A stretch of DNA of 5,170 bases from Albibeggiatoa sp964388965 (GTDB lineage Bacteria; Pseudomonadota; Gammaproteobacteria; Beggiatoales; Beggiatoaceae), in the NCBI GenBank assembly GCA_964388965.1, contig CAYMCP010000114.1, positions 1-5,170 on the forward strand, given 5' to 3'. The notes beneath the pieces are model-generated. The model saw nothing but the letters and a program-made list of their open reading frames with translations, was not told where the DNA came from and made no database searches. Every line of letters starts with the position of its first letter. Position 1 is the first letter of the stretch. Of this stretch, positions 1-5,140 are shown piece after piece. The position numbers and the translations under genes are program-made.

Positions 1-272
1 TAAAATTATCATCAGCGAAATCAGGAAGAGATTTTAAAGTATGGCGAACATATTTTAAGCAACATAATGTTTAAACTTTCCCAATCAATATATTTTCCAA
101 AAAATCTTTGAATGGTTCTATAACTTCCACCCGCTTCCGTCCAACGACTTATTCCCAACATTGTTATTCGTCCTGTCATCGAGAGGAGTGCTTCACTTAT
201 CAATATCAGATGGCGTAAATTTGTTGCATCTAATTGGTTACAACATAGGAGAATTGTGCTAATTTCGTTCAT
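1..272 (-). pseudogene. IS4/IS701-like transposase, N-terminal part, frameshifted and cut by the window edge
   Basis: The minus strand encodes the N-terminal region of a DDE-type insertion-sequence transposase. Starting at ATG 272 it reads MNEISTILLCC..., then a segment with LLSMTGRITMLGISRW and GGSYRTIQRFF, which I recognise as the conserved N-terminus of IS4/IS701-like transposases common in cyanobacteria and filamentous sulfur bacteria. The frame stops at a TGA (23-21) after about 83 residues, far short of a full transposase. Just before the stop the +1 frame reads KYVRHTLKSLPDFADDNF and stays open to position 1, which looks like the natural continuation. A single-base shift in one of the A-runs between about 24 and 77 is therefore likely. 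TTG 278 is an alternative start; neither has a visible Shine-Dalgarno sequence. The catalytic DDE domain would lie outside the window. The gene is probably inactive, although a programmed frameshift cannot be excluded. Family assignment is from memory of the motif, not a search. Confidence 0.72.
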
Positions 273-334
273 GAGCAATTGGCTGATAAAAAGCGATGGA
301 TTTGGACTCTTTACTTTTTACCCTAATTGCTCAT
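271..334. repeat. 10-bp perfect inverted repeat flanking the transposase start
   Basis: ATGAGCAATT at 271-280 is the exact reverse complement of AATTGCTCAT at 325-334, with a 44-bp spacer. Allowing one mismatch (281/324), one further pair (282/323) extends it to 12. The inner arm overlaps the first bases of the transposase ATG (272-270), so a minus-strand transcript beginning beyond 334 could fold and bury the start codon. The outer arm may lie inside the insertion sequence or just outside it; the element's true end cannot be placed from this window, because the other end and any target duplication are not visible. Confidence 0.55.
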
Positions 335-352
335 TTTTTCCAACCTTTGGCG

Positions 353-356
353 AAGG
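353..356 (+). promoter_or_regulatory. Probable ribosome binding site for gspE, AAGG
   Basis: AAGG at 353-356 lies 10 bases before ATG 367. It is weak but supports the internal start at 367 over the frame-opening ATG at 256, which would add 37 residues of atypical sequence antisense to the transposase. No clear sigma-70 promoter could be picked between the insertion sequence and this site. Confidence 0.45.
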
Positions 357-366
357 TATTGATACT

Positions 367-2061
367 ATGACAGCGTTTCAAATCCAACCTCGCTTAGGCG
401 AGATGTTAGTTAGCGAGCAATTAGCTTCAGAACAAGATATTCAGCGGGCGTTGGATTTTCAACAACATTTTGGTGGACGTTTGGGGGCGGTACTCATTCG
501 GATGGGTGCGATTTCCGAAGATACTCTATTACAAATATTATCTAAACAACTCGATTTACCGATTATTCACAGCAATAATATTCCCTTTGACGCTAATTAT
601 TTGCTACAACAAGTAGAACAATCGGGTATAGAAAAAGATTGGTGGCTAGATCAAGAAGTTATTGTGTGGGCAAATGAAGATGAAACTTTACATTGTATCG
701 CACGCAATCCACTTGATGAAACCTTGCACGAGGTATTTGATCGCATTTACTTAGAGCAAAATATAACGTGGTATTTGGTGCGTAATCAGGATTTAGATCG
801 CATTTTAGATTTATTGTCTAAAGCTGCCAGAGCAGACGGTGAATTAGATAATGTTGATGACATCAATATATTACGTGAATTGGCAGAAGGTGCGCCAGTG
901 GTTGAATTTGTCAATAATATGTTTTCGCAAGCGATTGACCGCCGTGCATCTGATGTACATATCGAACCAGAAGAACACACTTTTTTTGTACGTTATCGCG
1001 TAGACGGCGTACTGTACGAGCATATTAACTTACCCAAAGAACGTTTTAATCCAATCGCTTCACGAATTAAATTAATTTCAGGATTGGACATTGCAGAGCG
1101 GCGTTTGCCACAGGATGGACGTTTGAATATTCGTGTTAGTGGGCAGGATTTAGATATTCGTGTTTCCTGTTTGCCCGGCATACATGGCGAGTCTATTGTA
1201 ATGCGTTTATTACCCAAAGAGCGTCAAACGAGTCGATTACAGCAGCTTGGTTTTGCCACAGATCATTTACGAATGTTTGATAATTGGATCAATGAACCAC
1301 ATGGCATTATTTTAGTGACAGGTCCCACAGGTTCGGGTAAATCTACCACGTTGTACGCCGCATTAGACGCGGTAAACAATCGTTCACAAAAAATTATTAC
1401 TGTTGAAGACCCAGTAGAATATCAACTTAAAGGTATCACTCAAGTTCAGGCGCACAGCGAAATCGGTTTAACTTTTGCCAATGCTTTGCGCTCAATTTTA
1501 CGTCAAGACCCTGATATTGTGATGATTGGTGAGATTCGTGATGTAGAAACAGCAGAAATTGCTATTCAAGCATCATTGACTGGACACTTAGTATTATCTA
1601 CATTGCACACTAATGATTCTGTCAGCGCGTTTACTCGCTTAGTAGATATGGGCGTTGAACCATTTTTAGTTGCAACTTCAGTAAAAGCGGTACAAGCACA
1701 ACGTTTGGTGCGCAAATTATGTCCACACTGTACGCTACCCGACCAGCCATTAGCAGAAATTCAAACCCGTACTCAGCAATTATTGCCAGAATCATTAAAA
1801 ACACAAGTTGCAAATTGGAAAAAAGCAGTTGGTTGTCATGAATGTCAAGGATCGGGTTATAGTGGTCGAATAGGTATTTATGAGCTGGTGGAGGTATCGT
1901 CTGAATTACAAAATTTAGTGTTACAACATGCCCCCGCGCCCAAGCTTCGTGAAATCACCAATCAACAGGGTTATCGAACGCTACGTGAAGATGGTTGGAT
2001 TAAAGCCTATCAAGGAATTACTAGCGTTGAAGAGGTATTGCGCATCACGAGTGAACACTAA
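367..2061 (+). CDS. gspE: GspE/PulE-family secretion/pilus assembly ATPase with MshEN c-di-GMP domain
   Basis: This is a hexameric cytoplasmic ATPase that would power pseudopilus or pilus assembly at the inner membrane, 564 residues from ATG 367. Residues 9-61 form an MshEN domain: two 24-residue RLGxxL...L...Q motifs (9-32 and 38-61) split by exactly five residues. The N2 domain follows, with ASDVHIEP (194-201), RYRVDG (209-214) and PQDGR (248-252). The ATPase core has Walker A GPTGSGKST (319-327), the Asp box TVEDPVEYQ (345-353), Walker B around IVMIGEIRD (384-392) and the His box STLHTND (411-417). A four-cysteine metal-binding module is present (C452, C455, C490, C493). All catalytic motifs are intact. 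I chose ATG 367 because the reading frame upstream (from 256) is antisense to the transposase, and an AAGG site lies at 353-356. GspE is preferred over PilB or MshE from the overall sequence flavour, but no other gsp or pil gene is present to confirm it. Its end overlaps the convergent methyltransferase gene by 4 bp. Confidence 0.85.
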   Translation: MTAFQIQPRLGEMLVSEQLASEQDIQRALDFQQHFGGRLGAVLIRMGAISEDTLLQILSKQLDLPIIHSNNIPFDANYLLQQVEQSGIEKDWWLDQEVIVWANEDETLHCIARNPLDETLHEVFDRIYLEQNITWYLVRNQDLDRILDLLSKAARADGELDNVDDINILRELAEGAPVVEFVNNMFSQAIDRRASDVHIEPEEHTFFVRYRVDGVLYEHINLPKERFNPIASRIKLISGLDIAERRLPQDGRLNIRVSGQDLDIRVSCLPGIHGESIVMRLLPKERQTSRLQQLGFATDHLRMFDNWINEPHGIILVTGPTGSGKSTTLYAALDAVNNRSQKIITVEDPVEYQLKGITQVQAHSEIGLTFANALRSILRQDPDIVMIGEIRDVETAEIAIQASLTGHLVLSTLHTNDSVSAFTRLVDMGVEPFLVATSVKAVQAQRLVRKLCPHCTLPDQPLAEIQTRTQQLLPESLKTQVANWKKAVGCHECQGSGYSGRIGIYELVEVSSELQNLVLQHAPAPKLREITNQQGYRTLREDGWIKAYQGITSVEEVLRITSEH

Positions 2062-2822
2062 ACACCACCATTTGTAGACCCTTTTTCAATATTATTTCTT
2101 AATTTTTGTCTAGTATTATAAAGATTTGCAATAACAGGCTCTGTTGACCATTTAGGTTTGATAGGTGTGAGGGTGACAACACGTTTCTTAGCGACTAACA
2201 CATATACTGCGCCAAAATCCTTTGCCCAACGACTACCAAATTTATCTAAACGTTCTATTGCAACCCATTGCTTGTTAAGAGGTGGCGCGAAAAATAGCGT
2301 ATGCTGTTCCACTTTTTCAAATCCCAACAATGCCAACCAATCCTTAACTCGTAGCACGGGTAAAAATTGACCACACCAAGGTGCTTGATTACGCCTTGAG
2401 AAGAAACGATGCCATAATCCCCATAAACTAACTGGATTAAAACCAATAATGATAATATGTCCTTCAGCGATTAAAATACGTTCAACTTCTCGCAAGGTTT
2501 GATGTGGATTTTCTTCAAATTCTAACACATGGGGTAATACCACTACGTCAACACTATCGTGCGCGAAAGGCAGGCTATCCGCCGCTGAACGAACAACGGA
2601 ATAGGATGTTTCAAATGGTAGATTACGCACACACAAAACACAACGATGCTGAATACGGCTACTTTCAAGTAATTGACCATAACCAATATGACCAACTTGT
2701 AGTAAATGATAGCCAAATAAATCCGGTAGTATCTGCTGCATCAGTTGAATCTCTGAGTGCAACAAACGCTCACCCAACGGCATTGTAAACCATTGATATA
2801 GTTCTATTAGACAAGTTCCCAT
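2058..2822 (-). CDS. YafS-like class I SAM-dependent methyltransferase
   Basis: A 254-residue cytoplasmic protein related to E. coli YafS, an uncharacterised methyltransferase-fold family; the substrate is unknown. The recognisable block runs from RSAADSLPFAHDSVDVVVLP (78-97), through HVLEF and NPHQTLREVERIL (98-117), to EGHIIIIGFNPVSLWG (120-135). These correspond to the acidic loop, motif IV-like strand and post-motif strand of methyltransferase class 11, and GFNP(V/I)S is shared with YafS. The N-terminal WFTMPLGERLL and LFGYHLLQVG segments are also family-typical. The SAM-binding glycine loop is degenerate: LLQVGHIGYGQLL (40-52) replaces the usual (D/E)xGxGxG. The C-terminus is basic. The start at ATG 2822 has no good Shine-Dalgarno; ATG 2783 (residue 14) would lose conserved residues. 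It lies 21 bp downstream of ybaB, so it is probably co-transcribed and perhaps translated by reinitiation. Its stop overlaps the end of the convergent ATPase gene. Function beyond 'probable methyltransferase' is not supported. Confidence 0.82.
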   Translation of the reverse strand: MGTCLIELYQWFTMPLGERLLHSEIQLMQQILPDLFGYHLLQVGHIGYGQLLESSRIQHRCVLCVRNLPFETSYSVVRSAADSLPFAHDSVDVVVLPHVLEFEENPHQTLREVERILIAEGHIIIIGFNPVSLWGLWHRFFSRRNQAPWCGQFLPVLRVKDWLALLGFEKVEQHTLFFAPPLNKQWVAIERLDKFGSRWAKDFGAVYVLVAKKRVVTLTPIKPKWSTEPVIANLYNTRQKLRNNIEKGSTNGGV

Positions 2823-2843
2823 TGAGATAAGCGCAAAATAGTT

Positions 2844-3167
2844 TTAAAAAGGGAGTTTCATACCCGGCGGCAAATCTAAACCACCCGTTAAAGAGGAGAG
2901 TTTATCTTGACTATTTTTTTCTACTTTGCGTACTGCGTCATTCACTGCTGCCGCTACTAAATCTTCTAGCATTTCTTTATCGTCGCTCATCAAACTTTCA
3001 TCAATTGTGACGCGGCGGACATCATGACGACCTGTCATCACAACTTTAACCATACCACCACCTGCCTCACCCGTTACTTGCATATTGGCAATTTCATTTT
3101 GCGCATCTTGCAAATTTTTCTGCATCTGCTGAGCTTGTTTCATTAAACCAGATAAACCACCTTTCAT
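2844..3167 (-). CDS. ybaB: YbaB/EbfC family nucleoid-associated DNA-binding protein
   Basis: A small DNA-binding protein of 107 residues (E. coli YbaB is 109) that acts as a dimer and is thought to shape the nucleoid and influence expression. The long N-terminal helix LMKQAQQMQKNLQDAQNEI (8-26) is the coiled, DNA-gripping arm. It is followed by VTGEAGGGMVKVVMTG (31-46), the RRVTID strand (51-56), the DDKEMLEDLVAAAVNDA helix (62-78) and the typical ending LPPGMKLPF (99-107). The protein is complete and unbroken. ATG 3167 is supported by GAGGA on the minus strand at 3179-3175, 7 bases upstream. In many bacteria ybaB sits between dnaX and recR; here neither is present, and it instead heads a two-gene unit with a methyltransferase and diverges from hfq. 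Confidence 0.96.
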   Translation of the reverse strand: MKGGLSGLMKQAQQMQKNLQDAQNEIANMQVTGEAGGGMVKVVMTGRHDVRRVTIDESLMSDDKEMLEDLVAAAVNDAVRKVEKNSQDKLSSLTGGLDLPPGMKLPF

Positions 3168-3174
3168 TCATTCG

Positions 3175-3179
3175 TCCTC
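3175..3179 (-). promoter_or_regulatory. Ribosome binding site for ybaB, GAGGA
   Basis: The minus strand reads GAGGA at 3179-3175, separated by 7 bases from ATG 3167. It fixes this start over the out-of-frame ATG at 3171, which is only 4 bases upstream. Confidence 0.7.
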
Positions 3180-3207
3180 GTTTTTAAGAAATATCAACTA
3201 GAATGCA

Positions 3208-3236
3208 AGATTACTATCTTATTTATAATTAGTCAA
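3208..3236 (-). promoter_or_regulatory. Candidate sigma-70 promoter for ybaB and the methyltransferase
   Basis: On the minus strand TTGACT (3236-3231, five of six matches to TTGACA) is followed after 17 bases by TAATCT (3213-3208, three of six matches to TATAAT). It would start transcription about 30-35 bases before ATG 3167. The whole stretch from about 3181 to 3270 is AT-rich, and other weak pairings exist, for example TTGATG with ACTAAT further upstream, so the exact promoter is uncertain. Confidence 0.3.
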
Positions 3237-3318
3237 AATCATTTATAAATCATCAATCATTCTCAATTTAAGCGCGCCAAACGGTTGGAAAACTACGCCT
3301 ATCACAAAAATTTAAACC

Positions 3319-3358
3319 GTGACGACGTACCGTCACCCAACAGGACGCACTAGCGTCT
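3319..3358. repeat. Two adjacent GC-rich hairpins (REP-like palindromic unit)
   Basis: Hairpin A pairs GTGACG (3319-3324) with CGTCAC (3331-3336) around a 6-base loop. Hairpin B pairs GACGC (3344-3348) with GCGTC (3353-3357) around the loop ACTA, with one extra G-T pair (3343/3358). Only six bases lie between the two stems. Both share a GACG/CGTC core, so the arms could also pair with each other in an alternative fold. The segment is clearly richer in GC than its surroundings. No T-run follows on the plus strand. It resembles REP or BIME-type intergenic repeats, but a repeat family cannot be shown from one copy. Confidence 0.55.
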
Positions 3359-3437
3359 ACCATTGCAGTATAGCGCATTATCAAAATGAAATAATTGCAA
3401 TTTATGCAAATCAATCTAGCCCCGTGCTCGAAATCCT

Positions 3438-3467
3438 ATAACAATCTTTTACTAAAATGAGTATAAT
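3438..3467 (+). promoter_or_regulatory. Probable sigma-70 promoter for hfq-hflX
   Basis: A perfect -10 box, TATAAT at 3462-3467, is preceded after 18 bases by ATAACA (3438-3443, four of six matches to TTGACA). Transcription would begin near 3474, giving a leader of about 26 bases before ATG 3500. The good -10 and poor -35 suggest either moderate strength or help from an activator. Confidence 0.6.
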
Positions 3468-3485
3468 AATAACGAATAAAAATAC

Positions 3486-3490
3486 GGAGA
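3486..3490 (+). promoter_or_regulatory. Ribosome binding site for hfq, GGAGA
   Basis: GGAGA at 3486-3490 lies 9 bases before ATG 3500. Directly upstream, 3475-3483 reads AATAAAAAT, three successive A-R-N triplets of the type bound by the distal face of Hfq, so this leader is a plausible site of Hfq autoregulation. That last point is inference. Confidence 0.7.
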
Positions 3491-3499
3491 AAACCGCTC

Positions 3500-3745
3500 A
3501 TGAATAAAGGGCAAAGTTTACAAGACCCTTTTTTGAATGCTTTACGCAAGGAACGTGTATCTGTTTCCATTTACTTGGTAAATGGTATTAAATTGCAAGG
3601 TCAAATAGAATCCTTCGATCAATTTGTCGTTTTGCTTAAAAATACAGTTAGTCAAATGGTGTATAAACATGCCATTTCAACCATCGTACCCTCCCGCAAT
3701 GTAAAATTTTCTACAGGCGAAGAGGATAAAGAAGTAAAAGAATAA
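3500..3745 (+). CDS. hfq: RNA chaperone Hfq
   Basis: Hfq forms a hexameric ring that brings small RNAs and mRNAs together and affects RNA stability and translation. This copy has 81 residues and a nearly enterobacterial Sm core. The proximal-face residues Q8, D9, F42, Y55, K56 and H57 are present. The rim is R16-K17-E18-R19, with K replacing the second arginine of E. coli. The distal-face residues Y25, G29, I30 and K31 are kept. Sm1 spans about 20-50 and Sm2 contains the YKHAIST segment (55-61). After residue 66 there is only a short tail, KFSTGEEDKEVKE, much shorter than the roughly 35-residue E. coli tail but still acidic. It is 13 bp upstream of hflX, the usual gammaproteobacterial order, and likely heads that transcript. 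Confidence 0.98.
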   Translation: MNKGQSLQDPFLNALRKERVSVSIYLVNGIKLQGQIESFDQFVVLLKNTVSQMVYKHAISTIVPSRNVKFSTGEEDKEVKE

Positions 3746-3747
3746 GG
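3744..3747 (+). promoter_or_regulatory. Ribosome binding site for hflX overlapping the hfq stop codon
   Basis: AAGG at 3744-3747 uses the last two bases of the hfq TAA (3743-3745) and lies 11 bases before GTG 3759. With a non-ATG start and only 13 bp between the genes, ribosomes finishing hfq would be well placed to start hflX, which suggests translational coupling. Confidence 0.5.
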
Positions 3748-3758
3748 TAATAAAATCA

Positions 3759-5021
3759 GTGTTTGAACGCCCTCGTAGTGGTGAACGTGCCGTTTTGGTA
3801 CATATCAAATTAAACAGTGTTTCACATCAAGCAGGCTTAGATGAATTTATTGAATTAGCAACCTCCGCGGGTGCTGTGTGCGTAGACCAACTGACTGGTA
3901 AACGGGATTTGCCGCATCCTGCTTATTTTATCGGTAAAGGTAAATTAGAAGAGCTTAAAAAATTTGTTGAAAATGAAGAAATTGAGCTAATCATCTTTAA
4001 TCACACGCTATCTCCGTCCCAAGAGCGTAACCTAGAAGCAGCTTTACAGTGTCGTGTACTTGATCGAGCAGGTTTAATTTTGGATATATTTGCGCAACGT
4101 GCTCGTACTTTTGAGGGTAAATTGCAAGTTGAGTTAGCCCAATTGAAGCATTTATCTACTCGACTTATTCGGGGTTGGACGCATTTGGAACGCCAAAAAG
4201 GCGGGATTGGTTTGCGTGGACCGGGTGAGACGCAATTAGAAACTGACCGCCGTCTACTGGGCGAGCGAATTAAGCAGTTAAACAAACAATTGGGCAAGGT
4301 GTCACAACAACGTAACCTAAGCCGGCGCGCTCGTAAACGTGCTGATGTACCAGTCATTGCGCTTGTTGGCTATACTAATGCTGGTAAATCTACTTTATTC
4401 AATCGCTTAACCGATGCGCATGTGTACGCTGAAGACAAGTTATTCGCAACTTTAGACACGACTATGCGTCAAGATACATTAGTGGATAAAACTCAGGTGA
4501 TTTTTGCCGATACCGTTGGATTTATTCAACAATTGCCACATGATTTGATTGCTGCGTTCCGTGCAACATTGGAGGAAACTTGTCAGGCAACGGTGTTATT
4601 GCATGTGGTAGATGCCAGCGATCCTGAGCGATTACAACGTATTAAGCAAGTAAATCAAGTGCTTGATGAAATTGGTGCTTTAGATGTACCACAGATTATG
4701 GTATATAATAAAATTGATTATTTGCAGGAAGTAGCGCGTACTGAATTGCACGGGCAAGGTGAAGAGACTTATCATAAAGTTTGGTTGTCAGCAAAAACAG
4801 GGGCGGGTATTGGATTATTGCAGCAAGTATTACAAACCTTTCTCAATCCAGAAAAAGTGCATTGTTGTTTGAGATTACCCGTAGCAGCGCAGAGTTTGCG
4901 CTCTAAATTGTTTACCGAAACCACAATTTTAAAAGAAGATTACGCTGATAACGGTGATAGTCTATTGGAATTATCTATGCCTCATCGGCAGTTTGCACGG
5001 TTAAATGTAGATTACTTTTAG
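3759..5021 (+). CDS. hflX: GTPase HflX (ribosome-associated, heat-stress ribosome splitting)
   Basis: HflX is a GTPase of the translation-factor-related class that binds the 50S subunit and in E. coli splits stalled ribosomes after heat stress. The protein has 420 residues (E. coli 426) and appears complete. The N-terminal HflX domain (about 1-190) includes the glycine-rich linker with GGIGLRGPGETQLETDRR (148-165) and an adjoining charged helical stretch (166-195). The G domain has G1 GYTNAGKST (204-212), switch I TLDTT (231-235), G3 DTVGF (251-255), G4 NKID (317-320) and G5 SAKTG (344-348), all canonical. A C-terminal domain follows from about 365. The start is GTG 3759, because MFERPRSGERAVLVHI aligns with the family start MFDRY..GE.AVLVHI and no ATG lies nearby. 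It is the second gene after hfq. The hflK and hflC genes that often follow do not begin within the next 149 bp. Confidence 0.97.
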   Translation: MFERPRSGERAVLVHIKLNSVSHQAGLDEFIELATSAGAVCVDQLTGKRDLPHPAYFIGKGKLEELKKFVENEEIELIIFNHTLSPSQERNLEAALQCRVLDRAGLILDIFAQRARTFEGKLQVELAQLKHLSTRLIRGWTHLERQKGGIGLRGPGETQLETDRRLLGERIKQLNKQLGKVSQQRNLSRRARKRADVPVIALVGYTNAGKSTLFNRLTDAHVYAEDKLFATLDTTMRQDTLVDKTQVIFADTVGFIQQLPHDLIAAFRATLEETCQATVLLHVVDASDPERLQRIKQVNQVLDEIGALDVPQIMVYNKIDYLQEVARTELHGQGEETYHKVWLSAKTGAGIGLLQQVLQTFLNPEKVHCCLRLPVAAQSLRSKLFTETTILKEDYADNGDSLLELSMPHRQFARLNVDYF

Positions 5022-5080
5022 TAATTCGAGTGCGTTAGCCTGCTCGTAAACTTTGAGACTGTAGAAATACTTATTTTTTG

Positions 5081-5097
5081 ATCTCGGACTACGAGGT
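5081..5097. repeat. Short hairpin downstream of hflX
   Basis: ATCTCG (5081-5086) can pair with CGAGGT (5092-5097), including one G-T pair, around the 5-base loop GACTA. A T-rich run (5071-5079) lies before the stem rather than after it, so it does not look like a rho-independent terminator for hflX. No other convincing terminator was seen between 5022 and 5170. Confidence 0.35.
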
Positions 5098-5140
5098 TAG
5101 GAAAGGTACTACAGATAGGGTTAGATAGCAGCTATTGAAA

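Larger units (their letters stand above)
3168..3499. other. Divergent intergenic region between ybaB and hfq
   Basis: This 332-bp region holds no convincing gene on either strand; the longest plausible plus-strand micro-ORF (3404-3460, 18 codons) lacks a ribosome binding site. It has three parts. The ybaB-proximal part (3168-3270) is very AT-rich and includes the perfect palindrome ATTTATAAAT (3241-3250). The middle (3271-3360) is GC-richer and carries a small CCAA/TTGG stem (3277-3288) and two adjacent hairpins. The hfq-proximal part is AT-rich again, with a TTGCA/TGCAA dyad (3395-3409) and a TATAAT promoter. miaA, the frequent upstream neighbour of hfq in gammaproteobacteria, is absent. Confidence 0.7.

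Noticed and set aside
256..366. A 37-residue N-terminal extension of the ATPase from ATG 256
   Set aside because: It is the antisense of the transposase start region, has no ribosome binding site in its favour, and the MshEN domain begins just after the internal start at 367.
3235..3270. Fur-box-like sequence on the minus strand (GAGAATGATTGATGATT)
   Set aside because: Only one hexamer fits the Fur repeat well; partial matches are expected in such AT-rich DNA and neither neighbour is an obvious iron gene.
3283..3292. GGTTGGAAAA shared with the reverse complement of 336-345 as a remnant of the insertion sequence end
   Set aside because: A ten-base match of low complexity with no extension on either side is not enough to claim a shared terminal repeat.
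3395..3409. TTGCA/TGCAA dyad as an operator for hfq
   Set aside because: A five-base dyad with a five-base gap is common by chance in this composition, and no matching second site was found.
3404..3460. An 18-codon plus-strand micro-ORF upstream of hfq
   Set aside because: It has no ribosome binding site and ends before the likely hfq -10 box, so it would not be on the hfq transcript.
4001..4357. Long minus-strand open frame (118 codons) inside hflX, and similar frames inside the ATPase and methyltransferase genes
   Set aside because: These lie wholly within well-recognised genes, have arginine- or serine-rich low-quality translations and show no family motifs; they are shadows of the real coding strand.
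5027..5080. Rho-independent terminator after hflX (CGAG/CTCG stem, then the T-run at 5074-5079)
   Set aside because: The stem is weak with two G-T pairs and is about 28 bases from the T-run; the second hairpin at 5081-5097 follows the T-run instead of preceding it.
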